A DNA stretch of 64,000 nt from Ruminococcus sp. zg-924 (GTDB taxonomy: Bacteria; Bacillota; Clostridia; Oscillospirales; Acutalibacteraceae), in NCBI RefSeq assembly GCF_024433635.1, contig NZ_WNJZ01000003.1:82141-146140 (forward strand). Direction: 5' to 3'. The position numbers and the translations under genes were made by a program. Every line of letters starts with the position of its first letter. The stretch's first letter is position 1. Shown here piece by piece: positions 27,459 to 36,463 of the stretch. The notes below the pieces were generated by a model. That model was not told the DNA's origin. It searched no databases and saw only the letters and a program-made list of their open reading frames with translations.

Positions 27459-28751
27459 ATGATACCATCAGTAGTAGCTGACGGAAAGGCAGAACTTGAG
27501 CTTTTAAAGGAAATAGAAAGCAGAAGCGAAAAGACAAACAAAGACGTAACAGCGGCAGTAAGCGAAATTCTTGCAAATGTTAAGGCAAGAGGCGACGAGG
27601 CTGTGCGTGAATACACCATAAAATTTGACGGCAAGGCTCCCGAAAAAACCGAGATTACAAAGGAAGAAATGCAGGAGCTTGCAAAAAGCTGTGACCCTGA
27701 CTTTTTAAAGGCTGTTGAGAAGGCAGCCGAGAATATATCTGATTTTCACAAGCGTCAGCTTCGTCAGAGCTTTTTCACAACAAAGGACGATAAGGTAATT
27801 TTAGGCCAGCGTGTAAGAGGACTTGACAGAGTAGGAATCTACGTTCCGGGCGGTACGGCGGCTTATCCGTCGTCAGTTTTGATGAATGCTATTCCCGCAA
27901 GAATTGCAGGCGTTAATGAGATTATAATGGTAACTCCGCCTACAAAGCAGGGCAAGCCGAATCCGGATATTATGGCGGCAGCTTTAGCGGCAGGCGTTGA
28001 CCGTGTACTTCTAATGGGCGGCGCACAGGCTGTTGCGGCTCTTGCCTACGGTACACAGACAGTTCCAAAGGTTGACAAGATTGTAGGCCCCGGCAATATT
28101 TTTGTTGCAACGGCAAAAAAGCTTCTTTACGGCACTGTTGATATTGATATGATTGCCGGTCCGAGCGAAATCCTTGTTATGGCTGACAACAGCGCAAACC
28201 CGAAATTTGTAGCGGCTGACTTGATGTCGCAGGCAGAGCACGACGTTCTTGCTTCGTCAATCCTGCTTACAACAAGCAAGGAGCTTGCCGAGAGCGTTAA
28301 GCTTGAAATAGAAAGACAGAGCCAAACGCTTTCAAGAAAGCAAATTATTGATGAGGCTCTTTCAAACTACGGCGCAATTATTATTTGCGAAAATAACAAA
28401 CAGATGATAGATTTTGCAAACAGACTTGCTCCGGAGCACCTTGAGGTTTGTATGGAGAATCCGCTCGACTACATAGGCGTTCTCGACAACGCAGGCTCGG
28501 TGTTCCTCGGCAACTACTCGCCGGAACCGCTCGGCGACTATTTCGCAGGCCCTAACCACGTTCTGCCTACAAGCGGAACAGCCCGCTTCTTCTCGCCGCT
28601 CGGCGTTGATAGCTTTATTAAGCGTTCAAGCTTTATATATTACTCTGAAAAGGCTCTTGAAAGAGATGCGGCGGACATAATTAAGTTTGCCGATACAGAG
28701 GGCTTGACAGCACACGCAAATTCAATTAAGGTTCGCTTTGGTTTGGAGTAA
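27459..28751 (+). CDS. hisD: histidinol dehydrogenase
   Basis: 430 residues, normal length. Zinc enzyme making histidine from histidinol in two NAD-dependent steps. Visible signatures: VPGGTAAYPSSVLMNAIPA, DMIAGPSEILVMAD, SQAEHD, and the C-terminal GPNHVLPTSGTARFFS. It begins 5 bases after hisG with a CGGAG ribosome site. Confidence 0.96.
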   Translation: MIPSVVADGKAELELLKEIESRSEKTNKDVTAAVSEILANVKARGDEAVREYTIKFDGKAPEKTEITKEEMQELAKSCDPDFLKAVEKAAENISDFHKRQLRQSFFTTKDDKVILGQRVRGLDRVGIYVPGGTAAYPSSVLMNAIPARIAGVNEIIMVTPPTKQGKPNPDIMAAALAAGVDRVLLMGGAQAVAALAYGTQTVPKVDKIVGPGNIFVATAKKLLYGTVDIDMIAGPSEILVMADNSANPKFVAADLMSQAEHDVLASSILLTTSKELAESVKLEIERQSQTLSRKQIIDEALSNYGAIIICENNKQMIDFANRLAPEHLEVCMENPLDYIGVLDNAGSVFLGNYSPEPLGDYFAGPNHVLPTSGTARFFSPLGVDSFIKRSSFIYYSEKALERDAADIIKFADTEGLTAHANSIKVRFGLE

Positions 28752-28846
28752 GCAATTCTGAAAAATCAAACAATCAGCGGGCAAATCGTAACAGTATGCC
28801 GTTACAAACAGCATTGATTATTGGCAGAAAGACAGAGGAAAAATAT

Positions 28847-29902
28847 ATGTATAAATTAAATGAAAAAATATGCAATCTTGAGCCATATGACCCAATAACA
28901 GGGCAGATGAAAATTCGACTTGACGCCAATGAATCATTCGTGAATCTGCCTGAGGATATTATGGCGGAAATTCACAGTGCAATTGATAATATAAGCTTTA
29001 ACCGCTACCCGGACCCAAATGCCTCGGCAGTGTGCAAGGCTTTTGCCGATTATTACGGCATCAGCGCCGAAAACGTAACGGCAGGCAATGGCTCTGACGA
29101 GCTTATCTCTATAATAATGACGGCGTTTCTTATGAAGGGTCAAACGCTTGTAACGGTTGCGCCTGATTTTTCAATGTACCGCTTTTACACCTCAATATCG
29201 GAGCTTAACTGTGAAACAATTGAAAAAAACAGCGACCTTACAATAGACGTTGACAAGCTTATTGAAACAGCAAAGAAAGAAAATGTCGGCGCAGTTATCT
29301 TTTCCAACCCCTGTAACCCGACCTCAAAAGGCCTTGACACAGATGATGTAGTGCGCATTATCACAAGCCTTAACTGCCTTGTTGTACTTGACGAGGCGTA
29401 TATGGACTTTTGGAATAAGTCGCTTTTGGGCGAGGTTTGCAAGTATGATAACCTCATAATTTTGCGAACGGCGTCAAAGGCTGTCGGTGCGGCGGCAATA
29501 AGACTTGGTTTTGCTGTGGCGAATAAAACCATAACAAAGGCTCTGAAAGCTGTAAAATCACCGTATAATGTTAACACTGTTACACAGGAAATTGGAAGAA
29601 TTATCTTCTCACATAAGGAATATTTAACAAAAACTAAAAACTATATTGTAACGCAAAGGGAAAGCTTATATAATAGTGTTGCAGAGCTTGCACAGCATTA
29701 TCCGCAGTATTTTGCGGTTGTTGACGGCTGTTCAAACTTTGTGTTTGTAAAATCGCCCGTTTCCAAGGAGCTTTTTGATTACCTGCTTTCACAGGGTACT
29801 GCTATAAGATATATGGGCGACTATGTAAGAATTACCGCAGGAACGGATGACGAAAACAGGACGGTTCTTTCCCAGATAAACGATTTCTGCAATAAATTAT
29901 AA
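28847..29902 (+). CDS. hisC: histidinol-phosphate aminotransferase
   Basis: 351 residues, PLP fold type I. It converts imidazole-acetol phosphate to histidinol phosphate. RLDANESFVNLP, GNGSDELI, SNPCNPTSKG, LDEAYMDF and RTASKAVGAAAIRLG (with the PLP lysine in SKAVG) are in order. Start at MYKLNEK with GAGGAAAA; the earlier ATG at 28796 has no ribosome site. A 95-base spacer separates it from hisD. Confidence 0.94.
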   Translation: MYKLNEKICNLEPYDPITGQMKIRLDANESFVNLPEDIMAEIHSAIDNISFNRYPDPNASAVCKAFADYYGISAENVTAGNGSDELISIIMTAFLMKGQTLVTVAPDFSMYRFYTSISELNCETIEKNSDLTIDVDKLIETAKKENVGAVIFSNPCNPTSKGLDTDDVVRIITSLNCLVVLDEAYMDFWNKSLLGEVCKYDNLIILRTASKAVGAAAIRLGFAVANKTITKALKAVKSPYNVNTVTQEIGRIIFSHKEYLTKTKNYIVTQRESLYNSVAELAQHYPQYFAVVDGCSNFVFVKSPVSKELFDYLLSQGTAIRYMGDYVRITAGTDDENRTVLSQINDFCNKL

Positions 29903-29914
29903 GGGATGATTAAA

Positions 29915-30493
29915 ATGAGGAATGCCGCTGTTGAGCGCACAACAAAGGAAACGGAGATTTTTGTTGCCGTTGATTTGGACGGCGGCAATATTTCAATAGA
30001 TACGGGCGTCGGCTTTTTTGACCATATGCTTACAGCGCTTGCAATGCATTCGGGCTTCGGGCTTACAGTAAGGGCAAAGGGCGATTTGCAGGTTGACTGT
30101 CACCACACCGTTGAAGATGTAGGTATTGTAATCGGTCAGGCTCTTGCCAAGGCATTCGGAGATAAGTCGGGCATAAAGCGCTACGGCAGCTTTTATATTC
30201 CAATGGATGAAGCACTTGCATTTGCAAGCGTAGATGTAAGCGGCAGACCGTTTCTTGTGTTCAAGGCTGAAATGCCGCAGGCTGTTGTCGGCGGATTTGA
30301 CTGCTGTATGACAGAAGAATTTTTTCGTGCGCTTGCCTTTAACGCAGGAATAACCTTGCATATAAAATGCGAATACGGCGCAAACAGCCATCATATAATA
30401 GAAGCAATCTTCAAGGCTGTGGCTCACGCACTTGCCAGTGCCGCAGAAAAAACTCAAAGAGGCAAAACGCTTTCAACAAAGGGAGTTCTGTAA
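29915..30493 (+). CDS. hisB: imidazoleglycerol-phosphate dehydratase
   Basis: 192 residues, monofunctional dehydratase as in most non-enteric bacteria. The DTGVGFFDHMLTALAMHSGF and DCHHTVEDVGIVIGQAL motifs give the manganese ligands; a second HH pair lies in NSHHIIEAIFKA. Start chosen 8 bases after AAGGGA. The gene that normally follows, hisH, is absent: only 58 bases separate hisB from hisA. Confidence 0.96.
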   Translation: MRNAAVERTTKETEIFVAVDLDGGNISIDTGVGFFDHMLTALAMHSGFGLTVRAKGDLQVDCHHTVEDVGIVIGQALAKAFGDKSGIKRYGSFYIPMDEALAFASVDVSGRPFLVFKAEMPQAVVGGFDCCMTEEFFRALAFNAGITLHIKCEYGANSHHIIEAIFKAVAHALASAAEKTQRGKTLSTKGVL

Positions 30494-30551
30494 AGATATT
30501 TCACAAATCAGTTTAGGGGTTTATTTGATTTGTTTTGGAAGGGGAATTATT

Positions 30552-31283
30552 ATGATAGTATTACCTGCAATAGATTTAAAGGACGGTAACTGTGTTCGCC
30601 TGCTCAAGGGCGATTATTCAACAGTACATAAGGTAGCGGACAGTCCGCTTGAAACTGCACAGGCATTTCAGGATGACGGTGCAACGTGGATTCATATGGT
30701 TGACCTTGACGGCGCTAAGGACGGAGTAAGGAAAAACCACGAAATAATTTTGAACATATGCGAAAAAACAAACCTTAACGTTGAGGTTGGCGGCGGTATC
30801 AGAGATATGGAGGCTGTCGATTTTTACCTTCAAAACGGCGCCGCAAGAGTTATCTTAGGCTCAGCCGCACTTAAGAACAAGCAGCTTGTCGTTGACGCCG
30901 TTAACAAATACGGTGAAAAAATAGCAGTCGGCATTGACGCTAAAGACGGCTTGGCTTGCGCCGAGGGCTGGCTTGACAATTCGGGCATTGGTTATATTAC
31001 TCTTGCAAAAGAGATGGAGAAAATCGGCGTATCAAAAATTATTTTCACTGACATTTCAAAGGACGGTATGCTCTCAGGTCCGAACCTTGTTCAGCTTGAT
31101 GAGCTTAAGGCGTCTGTAAGCTGTGATATTATTGCAAGCGGCGGCGTGTCGAATTTAAAGGATATCATAAACCTTGCCGAGCTGAATATTTACGGCGCAA
31201 TAGCAGGAAAGGCAATTTATACAGGCGACTTGAAGCTTAAGGACGCAATTATTATTGGCAAGAGAGTAGAAAAAACGGAGTAA
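30552..31283 (+). CDS. hisA: ProFAR isomerase
   Basis: 243 residues, TIM barrel. It isomerises ProFAR to [39 protein letters not shown] and [14 protein letters not shown] (catalytic Asp residues) support HisA and not HisF. Good GGAAGGGG ribosome site; the longer upstream frame runs back into hisB and is ignored. The cyclase hisF usually follows hisA but here hisI starts 5 bases after it. Confidence 0.94.
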   Translation: MIVLPAIDLKDGNCVRLLKGDYSTVHKVADSPLETAQAFQDDGATWIHMVDLDGAKDGVRKNHEIILNICEKTNLNVEVGGGIRDMEAVDFYLQNGAARVILGSAALKNKQLVVDAVNKYGEKIAVGIDAKDGLACAEGWLDNSGIGYITLAKEMEKIGVSKIIFTDISKDGMLSGPNLVQLDELKASVSCDIIASGGVSNLKDIINLAELNIYGAIAGKAIYTGDLKLKDAIIIGKRVEKTE

Positions 31284-31287
31284 TAGT

Positions 31288-31608
31288 ATGAATATAGATT
31301 TTGATAAATTTTTTAAAAAATCAGACCTTGTTCCGGCAATAGTACAGGAAAAATCAACAGGCGAGGTCTTGATGCTTGCCTATATGAACCGAGAATCAAT
31401 CCAAAAAACCTTTGAAACCGGCTACACATGGTTTTACAGCCGTTCCAGACAGGAGCTTTGGAACAAGGGTGCAACATCAGGTCATCTGCAAAAGGTGATT
31501 GATATTTATTCTGACTGTGACAACGACACAATTCTTGTAACTGTGGAGCAAACCGGAGCCGCTTGCCACACAGGAAACCACAGCTGCTTTTTCACAAAAT
31601 TAAAATAA
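31288..31608 (+). CDS. hisI: phosphoribosyl-AMP cyclohydrolase
   Basis: 106 residues, separate from hisE (not fused as in enterics). Zinc and magnesium enzyme opening the purine ring of [42 protein letters not shown] and the C-terminal [10 protein letters not shown] metal site are present. Ribosome site CGGAG overlaps the end of hisA. Confidence 0.95.
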   Translation: MNIDFDKFFKKSDLVPAIVQEKSTGEVLMLAYMNRESIQKTFETGYTWFYSRSRQELWNKGATSGHLQKVIDIYSDCDNDTILVTVEQTGAACHTGNHSCFFTKLK

Positions 31609-31623
31609 AGGAGAACATAGAAT

Positions 31624-31953
31624 ATGAATGACAGCGTTTTATCTGCACTGTATAATACAGTTGTAAGCCGTAAGGAGAATCCCCAAGAAGGCTCTTACAC
31701 CTGTTATCTGTTTGACAAGGGCAGAGATAAGATATTAAAGAAGGTTGGCGAGGAATGCAGCGAAACGATAATCGCCGCAAAAAACAACGACAACGGCGAA
31801 ACCGTTTATGAAATCTGCGACCTAATGTATCACCTGACTGTGCTTATGGTTGAAATGGGCATTCCTCTTGAGGATGTTTTAGCAGAGCTTGACAAAAGGT
31901 CTGAAAAGACAGGCAATCTCAAAACCTTTCATCAGGTTGATAAGAATTCATAA
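31624..31953 (+). CDS. hisE: phosphoribosyl-ATP pyrophosphatase
   Basis: 109 residues, MazG-like all-alpha pyrophosphohydrolase for step two of histidine synthesis. SYTCYLFDKGRDKILKKVGEE with the following EE/E metal site, and the DLMYHLTVLM helix, are typical. Last his gene here; a terminator follows at 32074. Confidence 0.95.
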   Translation: MNDSVLSALYNTVVSRKENPQEGSYTCYLFDKGRDKILKKVGEECSETIIAAKNNDNGETVYEICDLMYHLTVLMVEMGIPLEDVLAELDKRSEKTGNLKTFHQVDKNS

Positions 31954-32060
31954 CTTGAGAGTTTTGTTTATTTGCAAAATCCACTGTGCGTTAGTTGGTG
32001 CTGTTTTGCGGGTTTGAGTGAAATAATAGCTATAACTCACAAAATTCCTTGGTGAATTTT
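31954..32060. other. hisE 3' flank with possible degenerate repeat
   Basis: Non-coding. GTTAGTTGGTGCTGTTTTGCG with a following TGAAATAATAG resembles the repeat at 8387-8440. A small AAAATTC / GAATTTT hairpin sits at 32041-32060. Confidence 0.35.
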
Positions 32061-32073
32061 TACATTAATACAT

Positions 32074-32121
32074 ACGGGTGTTTGGGCGATTTAACGAAAT
32101 GCTCTGACACCCGTTTTTATT
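32074..32121 (+). terminator. terminator of the his operon
   Basis: ACGGGTGT (32074-32081) pairs with ACACCCGT (32107-32114) across a 25-nt loop, followed by TTTTTATT. Confidence 0.75.
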
Positions 32122-32133
32122 GTGCATATTTAA

Positions 32134-32162
32134 TTGAAATTTTTTAAGAAAAAGTATATAAT
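32134..32162 (+). promoter_or_regulatory. predicted sigma-A promoter of the amylase gene
   Basis: TTGAAA (32134-32139), 17-nt spacer, TATAAT (32157-32162), about 30 bases before the ATG. No clear catabolite-repression (cre) box is seen. Confidence 0.75.
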
Positions 32163-32192
32163 TAATATATATTTTTTTAGGAGGTCAATATA

Positions 32193-34556
32193 ATGAGATT
32201 TTCAAAAAAAGCGCTTATCAGCGCATCTCTTGCCGCTGTAATGGCAACAGGCAGCTTGGTTATTCCTGTTTCTGTTACCGCTGTTGACAATACAGCCGAT
32301 ACAGCCGCTTCAAACCAGAATACCGGCTATAATCTTGCTTCAAACGTAGGCAACGGAAATATTCTTCACGCTTTTAACTGGTATTTCAACGACGTTAAAA
32401 AGTATATGAAGGAAATTGCCGAGGCAGGTTATACATCGGTACAGGTTTCGCCTGTTCAGGCAAACAAAACAACAATCAACAGCGGACTTTACGCAGGCGA
32501 CTGGTGGGTTACATACCAGCCGATTAACTTTGAAGTAGGCAATAACTTTGGCACAAAGGCAGACTTCAAGGCTATGTGCGACGAGGCTGACAAGTACGGC
32601 GTTAATGTTATTGTTGACATTGTTGCAAACCATATGGCTCAGCAGGACGGCGCCAGCACTGCTCAGATTGCTGACTCTGTTATACCTGATTTGCGTGATG
32701 ATCCGGACTGCTGGCATAACACGCAGAGGACTGTTTCCGACTCTAACCGTTATTCAATGACTCAGTACACCTTAAGCAAGCTCCCTGATCTTAACACAGG
32801 AAACGAGAAGGTTCAGTCATACGTTAAGGGGCTTATCAAGGAATGTCTTGATTATGGTGCAGACGGCTTCCGTTTTGACGCCGCAAAGCACATTGAGCTT
32901 GACTCAGACCCGGATATAAACGGCTTTCACTACGCAAGCGATTTCTGGAAAAATGTTACATCTTATGCTAAAGAGATTAAGCCGGATGTGTTCATCTATG
33001 GTGAGGTTCTTGCTCCGTTTGGAACAGCAAGTGGAAATTACACAAAATATATGAGAATTACAGACAGTGCATACGGCACAAAGGTTCGTAACGCAGCAGG
33101 CAAGGGTACAAACTCGCCCGGACTTATAAGCTACAACGTTACCGGCGCAAAAGCTTCCGACCTTGTTCTGTGGGTTGAGTCGCACGATAACTTTATCGCC
33201 GGCGACTCTGCAAAAGCAAATCTTAAGAAATCGGCACCTGTAATTCTTGGCTGGGGTATTATCGGCGCAAGAGAAAACGCACCGGCTCTCTATTTTGTAA
33301 GACCGGAGCATGAAAAGCTCGGCACAGTAGGCGGCGGTATGTCAATTGCTTATGACGAAATGATGGGTGGCCCCGGTAACCTTGCTTGGCAGAACCCTAC
33401 TGTTATCGCTATTAATAAGTTCAAGAACCAGTTTGAGGGACAGCCCGAAAAGCTATATACAGATACTAAGCTATTTGCTGTTCAAAGAGGTACAACAGGT
33501 ATTGTTATTACAAACTACAACACAGCAAACTATGCCGCAAACCTTAAGACAACACTTCAAGATGGCAAGTACATCGACCAGGTTTCAGGAGCAGCATTTA
33601 CCGTAACAGGTGGTGTTCTCAGCGGCAATGTTCCTGCAAAGTCTGTTGTTGTTCTTTACACTCCAGAGCAAGCGGCGCCCGATGTAAATGTTACTCTTGA
33701 CGGTAGCGAAATAAAGACGTCTGCAACAAACCTCTTCTTTATGGACAATACTGCAAAGCTTAGATGTATGTATGACAGCAAGGATATAACATCATTAGAT
33801 ATTCTTGTAAACGGTCAGTCAATCGACTATGTTCCGGTTACAGAGTCAGACGCAGTTGTAGGAGCTGAAGCATTTATAGGTGAAGGCGTTGAATACGGCG
33901 ATATAATCGATGTTACCGTAAAGGCTGAAAATGCTGCAGGCACTATTACTGATACATATAAAATTCAGAAGAAGCATCCTAACGCTCCTATTATCGCTTA
34001 CTTTGACACAAAGGATTGCGAAAACTGGGACACAGTATCTGCTCCCGGAATTTATGTGTTTGCCAAGGATAAGGACGGCAACGCAAGTCAGGAGTTCCCG
34101 GGAGTACTTATGACAAGAGTTCCCGGTACAACATTTGTAAAGGCTGAGCTTCCAAGCGACACAGCAGTTGTTAAGTTTAGTGAGGGACCGGTTATTTCAG
34201 GTCTTGACGGCAGAACGGTTCCGCCAACGCAAATTCTTTACGGCTCTGCCACAAAGAAGGAAAACCGTGAGAAGGGCGGCCTTGAAATAAGCGGAAGCAT
34301 GGCTTGGTCAAAGGGCAGCTGGTATAACTATATTGCTCCTGAGGCTTTTGCAGAGGAATGTACGCCTTACAGCTTCGGTGATGTAAACGGCGACGGTAGA
34401 ATTAACCTTAAGGATTCTGTTTTGGCAAATAAATCCTCTATTGAGATTATCGGTCTCACAAAGGCAGAAAAATATGCGGCCGACATCGACGGCAACTTTG
34501 AAGTCAAGCTTTCAGACTGCCTTAAGATTCAAAAGTATGCCCTTAAAATGAGCTGA
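32193..34556 (+). CDS. secreted GH13 alpha-amylase with type I dockerin
   Basis: 787 residues. Signal peptide to about residue 30. Catalytic (beta/alpha)8 domain about 50-400: region I DIVANH (142-147), region II GFRFDAAKH with nucleophile Asp229, region III IYGEV with acid/base Glu271, region IV ESHDN with Asp332. A beta C-domain runs to about 490. Two further beta-rich modules (about 495-592 and 598-715) may be carbohydrate-binding; the second recalls starch-binding modules (IAYFDTKDCENW) but is not assigned with confidence. A dockerin at 729-787 (DVNGDGRINLKDS, DIDGNFEVKLSDC) targets it to a cohesin scaffold. It should hydrolyse starch outside the cell. Its own promoter and terminator make it monocistronic. 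Confidence 0.94.
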   Translation: MRFSKKALISASLAAVMATGSLVIPVSVTAVDNTADTAASNQNTGYNLASNVGNGNILHAFNWYFNDVKKYMKEIAEAGYTSVQVSPVQANKTTINSGLYAGDWWVTYQPINFEVGNNFGTKADFKAMCDEADKYGVNVIVDIVANHMAQQDGASTAQIADSVIPDLRDDPDCWHNTQRTVSDSNRYSMTQYTLSKLPDLNTGNEKVQSYVKGLIKECLDYGADGFRFDAAKHIELDSDPDINGFHYASDFWKNVTSYAKEIKPDVFIYGEVLAPFGTASGNYTKYMRITDSAYGTKVRNAAGKGTNSPGLISYNVTGAKASDLVLWVESHDNFIAGDSAKANLKKSAPVILGWGIIGARENAPALYFVRPEHEKLGTVGGGMSIAYDEMMGGPGNLAWQNPTVIAINKFKNQFEGQPEKLYTDTKLFAVQRGTTGIVITNYNTANYAANLKTTLQDGKYIDQVSGAAFTVTGGVLSGNVPAKSVVVLYTPEQAAPDVNVTLDGSEIKTSATNLFFMDNTAKLRCMYDSKDITSLDILVNGQSIDYVPVTESDAVVGAEAFIGEGVEYGDIIDVTVKAENAAGTITDTYKIQKKHPNAPIIAYFDTKDCENWDTVSAPGIYVFAKDKDGNASQEFPGVLMTRVPGTTFVKAELPSDTAVVKFSEGPVISGLDGRTVPPTQILYGSATKKENREKGGLEISGSMAWSKGSWYNYIAPEAFAEECTPYSFGDVNGDGRINLKDSVLANKSSIEIIGLTKAEKYAADIDGNFEVKLSDCLKIQKYALKMS

Positions 34557-34572
34557 TTATAGCTTAGCATTA

Positions 34573-34616
34573 TAAACAAACAGGGAGCTGTCATTTTCGG
34601 CAGCTCCCTTTGTTTA
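34573..34616 (+). terminator. terminator of the amylase gene
   Basis: TAAACAAA-(CA)-GGGAGCTG pairs with CAGCTCCC-TTTGTTTA, a 16-bp stem with a 2-nt bulge. Confidence 0.8.
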
Positions 34617-34627
34617 TATAGATAAAT

Positions 34628-34661
34628 AGCCGCCGCAGAGCAATCCTTCTGCGGCGGCTTG
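34628..34661. terminator. second, probably bidirectional, terminator hairpin
   Basis: Perfect 12-bp stem AGCCGCCGCAGA / TCTGCGGCGGCT with an 8-nt loop, between the converging amylase and Crh-like genes. T-rich sequence lies on either side. Confidence 0.7.
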
Positions 34662-34705
34662 CTATATTGACTTTTTTGTTTCTCAAAACTATAATAGTTG
34701 TTGGC

Positions 34706-34945
34706 TTAGTTAGGTCTTACTTCAAACTGAGAAATTTCCTCAATCAGCTCATGAGGAACGTTGTCACAAGCCTCAAACTGAAACGGCTTGTTCATCTCCA
34801 AACTCAACACACCCATGATTGAACGTGGGTCAATAACATAATAGCCGCTTGTAATTTTCATCGTAGCATCACTGAATTTGTTTGTAATGTTCACGAATTT
34901 TTTTGCCGACTCCAAATCCGGAATAGCAATAGTTTTCGAATACAT
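34706..34945 (-). CDS. HPr-fold protein lacking the phosphorylatable histidine (Crh-like)
   Basis: 79 residues. The segment PRSIMGVLSLEMNKPFQFEACD matches the Ser46 region of HPr, with Ser42 at the regulatory-serine position. Aligning on that serine puts Leu11 and Ser13 where HPr has catalytic His15 and Arg17, so PEP-dependent phosphotransfer should be impossible. This is the same trait as Crh of Bacillus, which serves carbon catabolite control through its serine. Start at MYSKTIAIPD because AGGGGGAG precedes it; the longer frame does not have a site. Orthology to Crh is not claimed. Confidence 0.8.
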   Translation of the reverse strand: MYSKTIAIPDLESAKKFVNITNKFSDATMKITSGYYVIDPRSIMGVLSLEMNKPFQFEACDNVPHELIEEISQFEVRPN

Positions 34946-34980
34946 AAAAACTCCCCCTGAATAACTAAGTGAATAATTGT

Positions 34981-35009
34981 ATTTTATCACTTCAATTTCA
35001 TAAATTCAA
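34981..35009 (-). promoter_or_regulatory. predicted sigma-A promoter of the Crh-like gene
   Basis: On the minus strand: TTGAAT (35009-35004), 17-nt spacer, TAAAAT (34986-34981), about 35 bases before the ATG. Confidence 0.6.
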
Positions 35010-35139
35010 TTCCTAAGGCGAAATTTACCGAATTATTACAATTCTTGTTATGATACGCACTTTATTATGTTCAGTTTTTTCAATATAATTCAAAATCAAT
35101 CAAACATCACTATTTTCATAAAAAGGACGGAAATTGCTT

Positions 35140-36447
35140 ATGAACTTTTCTGTAATTACCTTAGGATGTAAGGTGAATAAATATGAAAGTCAGGTTATGT
35201 CTGACGCTATGCTGTGCGCAGGCTTTACCTTGGAGCACGATTACAAAAACGCCGATATAGTTATAGTAAATTCCTGCACCGTAACGGCGGTGAGCGATAG
35301 CAAAGCGCTTAAGCTGATGAGAAGGGTTAAGCGTGAAAATCCGCACTCAATTACAGTGCTTACCGGCTGTATGCCGCAGGCTTTCCCTGACGAGCTTAAA
35401 AACTTTGACAGCGCCGATATTATTATGGGCAACAAATGCCGCAATGATTTAATTCCACTGATAAAAGAGTATATAAGGGAGCCGCACCGCATTGTGAAAA
35501 TCGAGCCGCATCAGGACGATGTTAAGTTTGAGCAGATGCAGGTAAGCACCTTTGACGAGAGAACAAGAGCCTTTGTAAAGATAGAAGATGGGTGTAACCG
35601 ATTTTGTTCCTATTGCATAATTCCGTATGCAAGAGGCAGAGTTCGCTCAAAGCCTCTTGAGGATATTAAAGCGGAGCTTAAGATATTAGCCGATAAAGGC
35701 TACCGTGAGGTTGTGCTTGTGGGAATAAACTTGTCTGCTTACGGAAACGATTTGGGCGGAATTAACTTAGCTGACGCAATAGAATGTGCCTGCTCGGTTG
35801 ACGGTATCAGGCGTGTTCGCCTTGGCTCGCTTGAGCCTGAACGTATGGACGAGGACACAATAAAACGCCTTGCAAAGCAAGAAAAGCTCTGCCCGCAGTT
35901 CCATTTGTCCCTGCAAAGCGGCTGTGACGGAACACTAAGAAGAATGAACAGACATTACAACACCGAGGAATATATGCACATTGTCGAAAACCTCAGAAAG
36001 TATTTTGACAACTGTGCAATTACAACAGATGTAATGGTCGGCTTTCCGGGTGAGGACGATAAAGAATTTGCAGCCTCGCTTGATTTTGTAAAGAGAGTCG
36101 GTTTTGCTAAGGTGCATACATTTGCCTACTCACGCAGACCCGGCACAGTTGCCGATAGAGCGCAAAATCAAGTGCAAAAGAGCGACAAGGATAAGCGCTC
36201 AAAGCTGATGATAGAGGAAAGTGAAAAGCTTCACCAAGCTTTTCTGCGTTCACAGCTTGGCAAAACTGAGAGCGTGCTGTTTGAAACACGCCGTTGTGAC
36301 GGTTTGTTTGAGGGCTACACAATGAATTATACTCAGGTGTATATCAAAACAGACAAGGACGTTTCAAACTGCATAATCAATGTTTGCCTTGACGAGGTTA
36401 TGGGCGAGGGATGCTTTGGAACAGTGCAGCCGTGCGGCAATGAATAA
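35140..36447 (+). CDS. mtaB: tRNA t6A37 methylthiotransferase
   Basis: 435 residues. Radical-SAM methylthiotransferase of the MiaB/MtaB family that adds the 2-methylthio group to t6A at position 37 of tRNA. The N-terminal cluster-binding domain begins ITLGCKVNKYESQ, a wording typical of MtaB and not MiaB. The radical SAM motif is CNRFCSYCIIPYARG; a short C-terminal TRAM-like region follows. Start at the ATG after AAAAGGACGG; an in-frame TTG two codons earlier is less likely. Confidence 0.92.
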   Translation: MNFSVITLGCKVNKYESQVMSDAMLCAGFTLEHDYKNADIVIVNSCTVTAVSDSKALKLMRRVKRENPHSITVLTGCMPQAFPDELKNFDSADIIMGNKCRNDLIPLIKEYIREPHRIVKIEPHQDDVKFEQMQVSTFDERTRAFVKIEDGCNRFCSYCIIPYARGRVRSKPLEDIKAELKILADKGYREVVLVGINLSAYGNDLGGINLADAIECACSVDGIRRVRLGSLEPERMDEDTIKRLAKQEKLCPQFHLSLQSGCDGTLRRMNRHYNTEEYMHIVENLRKYFDNCAITTDVMVGFPGEDDKEFAASLDFVKRVGFAKVHTFAYSRRPGTVADRAQNQVQKSDKDKRSKLMIEESEKLHQAFLRSQLGKTESVLFETRRCDGLFEGYTMNYTQVYIKTDKDVSNCIINVCLDEVMGEGCFGTVQPCGNE

Positions 36448-36463
36448 TTAATAAAAACATTGC

